A DNA stretch of 64,000 nucleotides from NCBI RefSeq assembly GCF_000359125.1, contig NZ_CAAF010000028.1, positions 124,001 to 188,000 of the forward strand, in the 5' to 3' direction. The DNA comes from Mesorhizobium sp. STM 4661 (lineage in GTDB: Bacteria; Pseudomonadota; Alphaproteobacteria; Rhizobiales; Rhizobiaceae). This document shows positions 17,991-26,377 of the stretch, piece by piece; the first letter of the stretch is position 1, and every line of letters starts with the position of its first letter. The notes under the pieces are model-generated. The model did no database searches. It worked only from the letters and a program-made list of their open reading frames with translations, and had not been told where the DNA came from. Both the position numbers and the translations under genes were made by a program.

Positions 17991-18067
17991 GCCGTTGTAG
18001 CTCAGCTGGTTAGAGCGCCGGATTGTGGATCCGGAGGTCGCTGGTTCGATCCCAGCCAACGGTACCA
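17991..18067 (+). tRNA. tRNA-His (GTG anticodon), CCA encoded
   Basis: A full cloverleaf is readable. Acceptor GCCGTTG pairs with CAACGGT (one G-T wobble); the D arm starts at TAGCTC; anticodon stem CCGGA/TCCGG encloses loop TTGTGGA with anticodon GTG; the T arm is GCTGG-TTCGATC-CCAGC; the discriminator is A73 and CCA is encoded. The base before position 1 is T, so the G-1 that is nearly universal in tRNA-His is not encoded. Loss of G-1 with A73 is a known trait of a large alphaproteobacterial clade whose HisRS is adapted to it; that hisS is in this window at 57376. The 3' end serves as the left end of the islet described below. Confidence 0.97.
18048..18067 (+). other. attL-like site (3' end of tRNA-His)
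   Basis: GATCCCAGCCAACGGTACCA: the 3' part of the T arm, acceptor strand and CCA of tRNA-His, a classic tyrosine-integrase target. The tRNA is intact on this side. Confidence 0.55.
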
Positions 18068-18107
18068 TCGGCTTCTTGCTGAATTTATTTTAAACGGCCC
18101 GAGCAGA

Positions 18108-19979
18108 TCAGCGGTGCGGCAAGCGGCCGGACTGCAAGCGAAGAACCGCGCATCGATATGGCGCCAATGGCTGGTTACGCCGGGGGTTCGCAAGCTCCGC
18201 ATTCTCATCAATGAGGCCGAGCAATTGGGCACTCCGCGGAACCGAGACCTCGACGGCATCGGGCGTAAGATTTGCTACCAGGACTCGGATGTCTTGGCCA
18301 AGACCGTATGCGATGGCTGCAATGCCCGGATGATCGACCACCACGTCGTAGCGCCTCGCACCGGCTGCGGCAGAGAGTTCGGCATGAACGGCCTGCAAAG
18401 GCCGCCTGCGGCCGAGATCATCCACAAGCCCAAAAACTCCGATCGGTGCCGCAAGAATGAGACGATCGACCTCAGCGGCGGCAGCTCGTGCCGCCACGCC
18501 GACAGCAAAGGCCGCGCCGAACAGGGCGCCCTGCCGGGGGTCGTTGCCCGCACCCGGCACACGCGAAAGAGCCGGGTTTGCGGCCACGGCCTGACCATAG
18601 GGATTGTGCCGCATGCCGATCGTGCAGGGCCCGAGCCAGATCGGCTTTCCCGGGCACAGGCGTCGCGCCGTGGCGATGACGGAAGGATAGACGCTCAGCG
18701 TTCCCATAACCGAGAGATCGTCGGCCGCATGAACGATGGCTGCGTTGCCGAAGAAGACGAAATCGGCGTCGCCGCTCGGTGGATTGCGGTTGAATTCGGT
18801 GAACAGGGACGGCGTTCCGGCGCCGATGGCGGCGCGTATCCCGGTCGCCTTGAGCGCATCCACCAGATCGCTGACCGGCCGTTCACCTGCCGGCACCAGG
18901 TTCGACTGTCGTGTCCTGAATTCGCGTCGCGGCGAAATGAGGACAGCGCTGGGTTCAATGCCTGATGAGCGGACCGCGTTGGCAACGGTCCTCGCCTCGG
19001 CTCTGGGGTCGACGGCATCGACGACCGCCTCGATCGCCAACCGGGCGTCAATAGTGGCGGCGAGATCCGCCGCCTTCCCCAACATGCGCCCGTCATGGCC
19101 GCGAGCGCTGTCGAAGCGAATGATGACATCCTGTGCGGGACCGAGCAGCGCGGCGCCGGCCAGGGCCGACGGCAACTCGTCGGGATCGAGGAACAGGGCC
19201 ATGGATGGCATTCGCCCAATTGGCCCGCCGAGCGTGAGCATGGCCTTTAAAGCCGTTCCGGGTCGGGCTGCCAAGGCCTTGGCCTCGATGGAGACGGTGA
19301 CGCGCTGGATGTCCTTCGCTCCCTTGGCGATGACATAGGGCCGCGGCTTCGACAGCGGACGGACATAGGTCTTGAACGAGGCATCGGTCCAGTTGCGCTG
19401 GTCTTCCATCTCGAAGGCATCGCCTTCCACGGCGACGGTGCAGATGAGGCCGGGCGCCGGCTCATGCGTCAGCGCGCTGATGTCGAAGGCCGGCTGGTCG
19501 GGGCTGACCGCCTCGGGAAAGACTGTCTCCTCGATCCGGCCGTCGCTGTGCCGGATGGTCAGCCGTCCGCCTGCGGCCTCCGAGGGATGGAGCACGACGA
19601 AACCGGTGCGGTTGGTCGGGAAGTCGCTGAGCGCGACGCCTTCCGCTTCCATCGTCAGCGCGCCGGACGCCTTACCCGTTATTTTCATCCGGTAGGAAAA
19701 TCTGCCCTGCGCACCAAGGCACAACCCGTCATAGGCGACCTCGAACGCGGCCTTGTCCTCCGATATCGTCAGGTTCGTAAGCTCGACCTTGTATGTTCCC
19801 CAGGACGCGTCGCGCGCCAGATAGTTTATCGCGCGCACCACTTCAACGCCGGCAAAGCGGATTGTACGAAGATTGCCGTCCTCGAGGATCGCGGTCAGCG
19901 GTCCGGCGGAGAGCATTCTGCGCTCGGCGACCTGTTCGTCGGTGCCGAACAGGTCGAGCCTGCTGGCTTCGCCGCTCAC
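18108..19979 (-). CDS. ApnL-like D-apionate lactonase family protein
   Basis: A 623-residue protein. The N-terminal region, with LSAGPLTAILEDGNLRTIRF and AINYLARDASWGTYK, matches my recollection of the D-apionate lactonase (ApnL) family, enzymes that open D-apionolactone to D-apionate during catabolism of the plant wall sugar D-apiose. The start is the GTG at 19979: it overlaps the preceding stop (GTGA), and extension upstream reads only the other frame of the ABM gene. It is the last gene of the operon and ends 41 bases from the tRNA-His. The neighbouring Gfo/Idh dehydrogenase would supply the lactone. Substrate is inferred from family and context. Confidence 0.75.
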   Translation of the reverse strand: MSGEASRLDLFGTDEQVAERRMLSAGPLTAILEDGNLRTIRFAGVEVVRAINYLARDASWGTYKVELTNLTISEDKAAFEVAYDGLCLGAQGRFSYRMKITGKASGALTMEAEGVALSDFPTNRTGFVVLHPSEAAGGRLTIRHSDGRIEETVFPEAVSPDQPAFDISALTHEPAPGLICTVAVEGDAFEMEDQRNWTDASFKTYVRPLSKPRPYVIAKGAKDIQRVTVSIEAKALAARPGTALKAMLTLGGPIGRMPSMALFLDPDELPSALAGAALLGPAQDVIIRFDSARGHDGRMLGKAADLAATIDARLAIEAVVDAVDPRAEARTVANAVRSSGIEPSAVLISPRREFRTRQSNLVPAGERPVSDLVDALKATGIRAAIGAGTPSLFTEFNRNPPSGDADFVFFGNAAIVHAADDLSVMGTLSVYPSVIATARRLCPGKPIWLGPCTIGMRHNPYGQAVAANPALSRVPGAGNDPRQGALFGAAFAVGVAARAAAAEVDRLILAAPIGVFGLVDDLGRRRPLQAVHAELSAAAGARRYDVVVDHPGIAAIAYGLGQDIRVLVANLTPDAVEVSVPRSAQLLGLIDENAELANPRRNQPLAPYRCAVLRLQSGRLPHR

Positions 19980-20350
19980 GTCGCTTCCCTGACCTTGGCG
20001 TTCTCCTCCACCCTGTAGGCGACGACCGTCTTGCTGATCACCAGATCGCGCGAGCGTTGGTCGAACTGACGGAAATGGTCCGAGGCAAGATGCAGGTCGA
20101 AAGCTGCGCGGTCCCGGTAGATCTCGTAGAGGAAGACATGGCTGGAAGCGGCCGCGTCCGCCGGTGTCAGCACGTCGAAGCGCAGGCAATCCGGCTCGAG
20201 TTCGACCGAGAGCGCAGCATTTTCGGTAACCAGCCGGTGGAATTCGGGAAAGGCGCCTTCGAGAAGCTCGAACGCAACGGTGATCGCGAATGCGGCTGCA
20301 CCAAGCCTTTCCGTGCCTCGTCTTTGCGCCTTTTCACGCCCCGCCGTCAT
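19976..20350 (-). CDS. small ABM-fold (putative monooxygenase-like) protein
   Basis: A 124-residue protein with the dimeric alpha/beta-barrel pattern of antibiotic-biosynthesis-monooxygenase (ABM) proteins: FHRLVTENAALSVELEPDCL, then SHVFLYEIYRDRAAFDLHL and SDHFRQF. Such small proteins act as quinol oxygenases or serve unknown roles in sugar operons. The ATG at 20350 overlaps the stop of the Gfo/Idh gene (ATGA) and its own stop overlaps the ApnL start (GTGA), so it is translationally coupled on both sides. Its step in the pathway is unknown; a sugar epimerase or mutarotase-like helper is also possible for this fold. Confidence 0.7.
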   Translation of the reverse strand: MTAGREKAQRRGTERLGAAAFAITVAFELLEGAFPEFHRLVTENAALSVELEPDCLRFDVLTPADAAASSHVFLYEIYRDRAAFDLHLASDHFRQFDQRSRDLVISKTVVAYRVEENAKVREAT

Positions 20351-21426
20351 TGCGCCCTCCGGCCTTTTGAGGCGGCGCCAACATTTTCCTCCCACTGCGC
20401 CGGAGCGATTGCCCGATGTTCCGCCGCCGCACGGTAGGCGGCGTCGACCAGTGCATAAGTCCTGAGATTGTCCCGGCCCGACGTTTCGGCGGCCACGCCG
20501 CGCTTGAGGCAGTCGAGGAAATGGCTGCAGGCAACGAACGCGCCTTCCTGTGCAACGTGCCAGGGCTGGCTGGTCCACGAGTGCAGCGGCGAGCCGATAT
20601 CTTCGTCCGTTGCTTTGCCGTGGCTGGTGACCCGCATGCGCAATCCCGGACGAACGACGATCGAGCCTTTGTCGCCCTCGATCTCCACCAGCGTTTGCGG
20701 GAACGGATCGGGGTCGCGCCGCGCCTCATAGGTGCACTCGACGACGCTGGCGCCGCCGCTCGTGTGGCGCAGCAGCATCGTCGCCGTGTCCTCGGCCTTC
20801 ACCTTGGGATTGCGGCGCTGGGTCTCGCAGGAAATCCGCTCGACCTCGCCCAGGAAATAGCGCGCAAGGTCGAGCATGTGGATACCGACATCGGCAATCG
20901 CCAGCCGTTCCTCGTCATAGAAATAGGGTTGCGTGCGATAGACGTCGAAGCCGGTTCGAAACGCCATCCGCGCCCAGTTCGGCGTCCCGATCGCCGCGCT
21001 GTCGATGACGCGCCTGATATGGCGCATCGGCGTCTGGAAGCGGAAGTTTTCATGCACCGCAAGCCACACGCCGGCTTTGCCTGCCGCCTCGACAATGGCG
21101 ACGCAGTCTTCCCAGCTCGGCGCGAGAGGCTTTTGCACGATGGTGGCGACGCCTCTCGCTATCGCCAGTTCGCAGAGTGCGCGATGCGTGTCGTGGCGGG
21201 TGACGATGTCGACGGCGTCCAGCCGCTCGCTTGCGAGCATCGATGTGGCGTCTGTGTAGGACGGAACGCCGAAGGCGCGGCCGGCGGCTGCGGCCTTGCC
21301 GGTATCGACATCGCAGACGGCGGCGAGCACCGCGCCTTCGCTCGCAAGCTCTTTCCACGCATGCAGATGGTTCTGCGCGTAGAAGCCGCAGCCGATCATT
21401 CCGATCCGGATCGCCCCCGCCGCCAT
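20347..21426 (-). CDS. Gfo/Idh/MocA dehydrogenase, probable D-apiose dehydrogenase
   Basis: A 359-residue NAD(P)-dependent sugar dehydrogenase. The Rossmann motif is GMIGCGFYAQNH (about 9-20). The family's EKP motif appears as QKP in IVQKPLAP, keeping the catalytic lysine, and the D-x-x-x-H motif is in ADVGIHMLDL. The C-terminal domain is the usual GFO_IDH beta-sheet. In D-apiose catabolism a dehydrogenase of this superfamily (ApsD) oxidises D-apiose to D-apionolactone, the substrate of ApnL; close linkage to an ApnL-like gene makes this the best guess. Other sugar substrates cannot be excluded. The ATG lies 3 bases after the preceding stop. Confidence 0.7.
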   Translation of the reverse strand: MAAGAIRIGMIGCGFYAQNHLHAWKELASEGAVLAAVCDVDTGKAAAAGRAFGVPSYTDATSMLASERLDAVDIVTRHDTHRALCELAIARGVATIVQKPLAPSWEDCVAIVEAAGKAGVWLAVHENFRFQTPMRHIRRVIDSAAIGTPNWARMAFRTGFDVYRTQPYFYDEERLAIADVGIHMLDLARYFLGEVERISCETQRRNPKVKAEDTATMLLRHTSGGASVVECTYEARRDPDPFPQTLVEIEGDKGSIVVRPGLRMRVTSHGKATDEDIGSPLHSWTSQPWHVAQEGAFVACSHFLDCLKRGVAAETSGRDNLRTYALVDAAYRAAAEHRAIAPAQWEENVGAASKGRRAQ

Positions 21427-21429
21427 TTT

Positions 21430-22284
21430 CTATCCTGCAACGATGGGCGTTCTGAGGATGCCGATACCATCGGCCTCGATCTCGACGAGGTCGCCGGCCT
21501 TCATGAAGACCGGCGGCTTCTGGAAGATGCCGACGCCGGCCGGCGTTCCCGTCGACACGATGTCGCCGGGTTCGAGCGGGATATATTGCGACAGGAAGGA
21601 AATCAGCTGCGGCAGCGAGAACAGCCAGTCCGAGGTGCTGCCGTCCTGCAGCGTCTTGCCGTTGAGCCGCGTCTTCAGCGCGACATTGTCCGGATGCGGC
21701 ATCGCATCGGCGGTGACGATGCATGGGCCGATCGGCGCGAAGCCGGCAAAGTTCTTGCCGATGGTGATCTGGTTGTCCTTGAACTGCACGTCGCGCGCCG
21801 AAATGTCGTTGAGCAGCGTGTAGCCGAAGATCGCCGGCATCACCTCGGCCTCCGTCGCCTTGTGCAACTCCTCGCCGATGACGGCCGAGAACTCCACCTC
21901 GTAATCCATCTGCTCGGTCCTGACAGGCTTTTCGACCGGCACATCGGGGCCGACCACCGAAGTCGGCAATTTGGTGAAGAAGAACGGCTCGGTCGGCATT
22001 TTCGCGTTCGGGTTCTCCTCGGCATGGCCCTTGTAGTTGATGCCGGAGCACAGCACCTTGCCCGGCCGGATCGGGGCTTCCAGCCTCACATCGGCGAGCG
22101 CGTAGCGCGGCGCCTTGGCGAGACCGGCCCGAATGCGGCTCAACGTCTCTTTGCCGCCGAGCACGACCTCCATCACGCTCTCCGCAAGTCCGGCCTCGGT
22201 CAGGCAGGCGACGTGGTCGCCGTCCAGCACGCCGGCGTGATGATCATGGCCTCCCTTGCGGTGGGAAAAGGTAACGAGCTTCAT
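21430..22284 (-). CDS. fumarylacetoacetate hydrolase (FAH) family protein
   Basis: A 284-residue FAH-superfamily enzyme. Members hydrolyse or decarboxylate 2,4-dioxo or acylpyruvate compounds with a divalent metal. The signature runs LCSGINYKGHAEENP, then the metal-binding MDYEVEFSAVIG, then SARDVQFKDNQ and the C-terminal GDIVSTGTPAGVG. It would be cytosolic and is likely to act late in the pathway on a dioxo acid. The known D-apionate routes do not use this family, so its substrate here is open. The ATG abuts the stop of the alcohol dehydrogenase gene. Confidence 0.88.
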   Translation of the reverse strand: MKLVTFSHRKGGHDHHAGVLDGDHVACLTEAGLAESVMEVVLGGKETLSRIRAGLAKAPRYALADVRLEAPIRPGKVLCSGINYKGHAEENPNAKMPTEPFFFTKLPTSVVGPDVPVEKPVRTEQMDYEVEFSAVIGEELHKATEAEVMPAIFGYTLLNDISARDVQFKDNQITIGKNFAGFAPIGPCIVTADAMPHPDNVALKTRLNGKTLQDGSTSDWLFSLPQLISFLSQYIPLEPGDIVSTGTPAGVGIFQKPPVFMKAGDLVEIEADGIGILRTPIVAG

Positions 22285-23301
22285 CTAGTCCTCCGAAACG
22301 AATACGGCCTTGTGCAGGGCCATTGGATTGTCTGCGAGTTTCTGGAAGACGCCGGGGGCTTCGCCGAGCGCGAAGGAACTGGCGATTCTGGGATAGTGGA
22401 TCTTGCCGGAGGCGAGCAGCTCAAGCGCCTCGGGAAAACAGTCGACCGAGGCGCGCGAGCCGAGGATCGTCACTTCCTTGCGGGTGAAGTCGAGGCCCGG
22501 GAAGGTGATGCCTTGCCCCTTCTTGACCAGTCCGAGAATGATGATGCGTCCGCCGGCGGCGACCAGATCGATGGTCTGCTCCATTGCCGGCGCAGCGCCC
22601 GTCGCCTCCATGACCACCGGCATGCCTTCGCCATTGCTGAGTTCCAGCACACGTTCCAGCAGGCCGGCGCCGCTGGCGATCGGTATCGCGCCGAGCTCGG
22701 CCGCCGTGGACAGGCGCTCCGCCGAGAGATCGGTGGCGTAGACCTTTGCGCCATGCGCGCGCGCCACTTCGACGATGGCCAGTCCGATCGGCCCGGCGCC
22801 GAGCACCAGTATCGTGTCCTGCGTGGTGACCATGCCGCGGCGGCAGCCCTGCACGCCGATGGCCACCGGCTCGGCGAACGCCGCCTCGAAGTCGGTCAGC
22901 CCATCCGGCACGACATTGAGATTCCCGACCGGCGCCGTCACGAAATCAGCGAAACCGCCCTCGCGATGAACGCCGACAATGGTGAGATTGGCGCAGCAAT
23001 TGCGCTTGCCGACCCGGCACGGATAACAGTGGCCGCAGCCGATGAACGGATCGACGACGACGCGCGTGCCGATGGCCGGACCGTTGGTGCTGGGGCCGTA
23101 GGCCTCGACCACGCCGGCAATCTCGTGGCAGCCGATCCTGGGATAGGTCACATAGGGGTTCTTGCCGGTGTAGATGTAGAGGTCGCCGGCGCAAAGCCCG
23201 GCAGCCTTGACCCGGACCAGCGCCTCTCCAGCCTGTGGCTCGGGCTTCGGCGCCTCTGCCATGCGGATCGAAAACGGCGCATCGAAGATCGCTGCACGCA
23301 T
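22285..23301 (-). CDS. zinc-dependent medium-chain alcohol dehydrogenase
   Basis: A 338-residue polyol or sugar-acid dehydrogenase of the MDR superfamily. Catalytic zinc ligands are in GLCAGD and GCHE. The structural zinc loop GCGHCYPCRVGKRNCC has its four cysteines, and the NAD site is LGAGPIGLAIVEVARAHGAK. The ATG at 23301 gives the family start MRAAIFDAP; longer in-frame extensions read through the end of the MBL gene and are rejected. It probably oxidises a hydroxyl group of the operon's sugar acid. It starts 4 bases after the preceding stop. Confidence 0.88.
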   Translation of the reverse strand: MRAAIFDAPFSIRMAEAPKPEPQAGEALVRVKAAGLCAGDLYIYTGKNPYVTYPRIGCHEIAGVVEAYGPSTNGPAIGTRVVVDPFIGCGHCYPCRVGKRNCCANLTIVGVHREGGFADFVTAPVGNLNVVPDGLTDFEAAFAEPVAIGVQGCRRGMVTTQDTILVLGAGPIGLAIVEVARAHGAKVYATDLSAERLSTAAELGAIPIASGAGLLERVLELSNGEGMPVVMEATGAAPAMEQTIDLVAAGGRIIILGLVKKGQGITFPGLDFTRKEVTILGSRASVDCFPEALELLASGKIHYPRIASSFALGEAPGVFQKLADNPMALHKAVFVSED

Positions 23302-23305
23302 TTGG

Positions 23306-24124
23306 TCAGGCCGCCTTGGCCGGCCGCACGACCTTGCCGTCGCCGTCGAACTCGATCCAGTCGCCGGCACGCAGCAGATAGGGGTCGGCGATCGCCTCGC
23401 CGCGCGCCCTGGCTTGCCGATGGTGCTCCATATATTCGGCGACGTCCTTGTCGCCATCGAGTTTGATGTAGTGGCAGGGCAGCACCGTCTCGAGGCCGAG
23501 CCATTGCGTGGCAAGCACCCCTTCATACGGGCTCATCTCGCCGGTCAGCATTTCGCCCGGCATCGGGTTGAGATGCAGGATCTCCTGCGGATTGGCGATG
23601 CCGATACAGCCAACATTCGGCTTGTAGAGCTCGGCCTGCAGCTTGAGATCGGAGAAGATGGCGGTATCGCCATAGTGGTAGAAGCGCAGATTGTCGTCGG
23701 CATAGACGATGAAGGCCATCGGCACGCCTGAAATGAAGGAATTGTCCTTCAGCCTGATCTGCGACCAGTGATGGGATTCGAGCGGCTGGATCTCGATGCC
23801 CGCCACCTTGACGCGAATGCCCCAGGTGGTGGCCCGGATCTGATTGGCCGGAATGCCGCGATCCATCAGCCAGGCCTTCACCTCGCCACCGCAGACGACC
23901 GGACAGCCATATTTCTGCGCGATCTTGTCGGTGTCGCCGAGATGATCGAAGGCCGCGTGGCTGACGATGACCAGATCGACGTGATCGAATTCGGTCGACT
24001 TGGTCGCCGCGCCGGGATTCTGGTCCAGAAACGGATCGCACAGGATACGCAGTCCGTCGCGCGTCAGGATCTCATACGCGGCGACGCCGTGGAAGCGCAT
24101 GCGGGTGGTGGGGTGACGTGCCAT
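23306..24124 (-). CDS. metallo-beta-lactamase-fold hydrolase (UlaG-like)
   Basis: A 272-residue MBL-fold protein. The metal-binding loop is SHAAFDHLGD (H-x-x-x-D-H), with further ligands in LESHHW, YHYGDTAIF and LPCHY. The closest named relatives are L-ascorbate-6-phosphate lactonase (UlaG) and similar metal-dependent lactonases. With an ApnL-type lactonase in the same operon, two lactone hydrolases may act on different intermediates or on different anomers. It has no signal peptide, so it is cytosolic. The 128-base gap to the binding-protein gene holds no gene, only two near-copies of GAACCTTGAACCAAG near 24200-24231 on the plus strand. Confidence 0.85.
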   Translation of the reverse strand: MARHPTTRMRFHGVAAYEILTRDGLRILCDPFLDQNPGAATKSTEFDHVDLVIVSHAAFDHLGDTDKIAQKYGCPVVCGGEVKAWLMDRGIPANQIRATTWGIRVKVAGIEIQPLESHHWSQIRLKDNSFISGVPMAFIVYADDNLRFYHYGDTAIFSDLKLQAELYKPNVGCIGIANPQEILHLNPMPGEMLTGEMSPYEGVLATQWLGLETVLPCHYIKLDGDKDVAEYMEHHRQARARGEAIADPYLLRAGDWIEFDGDGKVVRPAKAA

Positions 24125-24252
24125 TTTATGTCCTTGGCCATTTTGGTGTGATTGGCCATCCGGCGGCGAGGGAGATCGCGCCGCCGGAGGCTGCCTGAAC
24201 CTTGAACCAAGACTGAACCTTGAACCAAGGCTCCGGCATGGATCGGTGCAGC

Positions 24253-25272
24253 CTATTTCACATTCAGCGCGGTCAGCACCTTGTCGACATTGTCCTTGGT
24301 GATCAGGATCACGCCCGTATCGAGCGTGTCCGGGATCGGGCGGCCGCCATCCTTCGACGAGAGACCCGCCGACTTCAGCGTGTTGTTGTTGTAGTCGTGC
24401 AGGAGCTTGACGGCGTAGTAGATGAACAATTCACGGTTCTGCACGACGATGCCGTCGACCCAGCCTTCCTTGGCCGACTTGAAGAAGTCGGGCGTCTGCT
24501 CCATCGCCGTCACCTTGATGTCGCCGGGGTTTTTGCCGGCTTCCCGCAGCGCGGTGACGATGCCGGCGCCGGATTCGGAATCGAAGCCCGCAAGGCCGGC
24601 GATATCGGGATTGGCTGCAAGGATCGCCGCGGTCACCTGCGCTGCCTTCTGCGCGTCACCGCCATCGTCCTCATTGGCGACGATGGTGTATTTGCCACCG
24701 CCATTGGCCTCGATATAGGCTTTGAAGCCGGCCACTGCCTCGCGCATGTTGCCGGCGTTGATGATCGACATCGACGCGAGCTTGCCGCCGTTCGGCAGCA
24801 TTTCCATCAGCTTCTTGGCCTGGGCGACACCGACCTGCGTCCAGTTCGTGCCGATATAGGCAAGGCGGCCGGAGTCCGGCAGGTCGCCGTCGTCGACCAC
24901 CGTCGGGACGCCTTGCTCCATGCATTTCTTGACGGATTCGGTCAGCGACGGATCCCAGCCGCCGACCACCGAGACGCCGCTCGGCTTCTGCGCGCAGACC
25001 TGGTCGACGGCGGAGATGAAGCCCGGCACGTCGAAGTCGGTCGGCCCGGCGACAATCACCCTGACGCCCAGTTCCTCGGCAATCCGCTTCATGCCGACAT
25101 AGTCGTACTGCACGAACAGCGGCAGATTGGCCTTGTTGGAGATCCAGTAGTAGGTCTCCTTGGCGTCGGCCGGCCCGAAGGATGATTCCTGCGCGCTGGC
25201 CGGAAAACTATTGAGCAATGCCGTGGCAGCGAGCGCTGCGCCGGAGAGTATCGTTCTCACTATCGATTTCAT
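24253..25272 (-). CDS. sugar ABC transporter periplasmic binding protein
   Basis: A 339-residue receptor of the ribose/xylose (Peripla_BP_4) type. The signal peptide ends in FPASA; the mature part has the pattern FVQYDYVGMKRIAEELGVRV and GGWDPSLTESVKKCMEQGVP. Family members in apn/aps loci bind D-apiose; others bind ribose, xylose or allose. The ATG at 25272 has the ribosome site AGGAGGAAAC and begins the signal peptide; a longer in-frame start upstream is rejected. It is the third transport gene, after the ATPase and the permease. Confidence 0.9.
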   Translation of the reverse strand: MKSIVRTILSGAALAATALLNSFPASAQESSFGPADAKETYYWISNKANLPLFVQYDYVGMKRIAEELGVRVIVAGPTDFDVPGFISAVDQVCAQKPSGVSVVGGWDPSLTESVKKCMEQGVPTVVDDGDLPDSGRLAYIGTNWTQVGVAQAKKLMEMLPNGGKLASMSIINAGNMREAVAGFKAYIEANGGGKYTIVANEDDGGDAQKAAQVTAAILAANPDIAGLAGFDSESGAGIVTALREAGKNPGDIKVTAMEQTPDFFKSAKEGWVDGIVVQNRELFIYYAVKLLHDYNNNTLKSAGLSSKDGGRPIPDTLDTGVILITKDNVDKVLTALNVK

Positions 25273-25357
25273 GCCCGTTTCCTCCTGATGTTTTTTGTAT
25301 TCCAGTTCCTGCATGTCATCCGGTTGTCCGAATGCCTCCTCCCGTCCGCACCTGGAC

Positions 25358-26377
25358 TCAGGCGCGGCCGCTGGTCTTGAAACGATCGAGCGAGACGGCG
25401 AACAGCAGGACCAGACCCACCACCAGCCCCTGCCAGAACACGCCGATCGCATTGATGATCATGGCGTTCTCGATCAGCGCGATGAACAGCACGCCGAGAA
25501 TGCCGCCGAGGATCGTGCCCTCACCGCCTTTCAGGCTCGCTCCTCCGAGCACCGTGGCGGTGATGACCTTGAGCTCGATGCCGACGCCCGCGTTGACGAC
25601 GGCGCTGTTGAGGCGAGCCGCGCCCAGCACGCCGGCGAGACCCGCCAGCGCTCCCATGATGACGAAGCCGATCAGGATGAGCCGGTCGACGCGGATGCCC
25701 GAAAGCTGGGCCGCGCGAGGATTGCCGCCGATGAAATAGAACTGCCGGAAGAAGCGTGTCCGTGCCACCAGCCAGCCGCCGACGAGCACCAGCACGAGCA
25801 TCGCCCAGAACGGCGACTGGATCCTGAACAGCGGATCGGCGGCGCGACCATAGGCGGCGAAGGCATCGGTGATCGGGGTGACGCCGGTGCCGGCGGTGAC
25901 ATAGGTCAGGCTGCGATAGATGGTGAGCGTGCCAAGGGTTGCGATCAGCGCGTTGATGCCGATGCGCGTCACGATCAGCCCGTTGACGAGGCCGCACAGC
26001 GCGCCGACCAGGATGCCGACGAGGACCGCAATTTCGGCCGGCCAGCCCCACCAGCCGGCGACGACCGCCGCCCAGACGCCGGAGAAGGCCAGCGTCGAAC
26101 CTACGGACAGGTCGAAGGTGCCGCCGATCATCAGCAGCATCATGCCGCAGACAAGGATGCCGACCGGCGCCAGGTTGAGCAGCACGGCCCGCATGTTGGA
26201 AGCGGTCGGGAAATTGTTCGGATAGACGATGCTCATCGCCAGCGCCAGCGCGACGACGAGCACGAAGAGCGTCAGTTCCCTGGAATCGGCAAGGCGCCGC
26301 ACGATGCGCACGAAGAGGTTCTCGCGCCGGCGTTCGGCAGTCTCTGCCATCGGTTGCGTGATCTGCATCGCCATCAT
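25358..26377 (-). CDS. sugar ABC transporter permease (RbsC-like)
   Basis: A 339-residue membrane protein with about ten hydrophobic segments and the BPD_transp_2 pattern, including GGTFDLSVGSTLAFSG and TRIGINALIATLGTLTIYRS. It would form the homodimeric channel for the sugar delivered by the binding protein. Its ATG overlaps the stop of the ATPase gene by four bases (ATGA), so translation is coupled. Confidence 0.92.
   Translation of the reverse strand: MMAMQITQPMAETAERRRENLFVRIVRRLADSRELTLFVLVVALALAMSIVYPNNFPTASNMRAVLLNLAPVGILVCGMMLLMIGGTFDLSVGSTLAFSGVWAAVVAGWWGWPAEIAVLVGILVGALCGLVNGLIVTRIGINALIATLGTLTIYRSLTYVTAGTGVTPITDAFAAYGRAADPLFRIQSPFWAMLVLVLVGGWLVARTRFFRQFYFIGGNPRAAQLSGIRVDRLILIGFVIMGALAGLAGVLGAARLNSAVVNAGVGIELKVITATVLGGASLKGGEGTILGGILGVLFIALIENAMIINAIGVFWQGLVVGLVLLFAVSLDRFKTSGRA

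Noticed and set aside
20416-23466. 1016-codon open frame on the plus strand
   Set aside because: It lies antisense to four well-supported minus-strand genes. Long antisense frames are expected in GC-rich coding DNA, and its composition (Arg/Asp/His-rich, no motif) is not protein-like.
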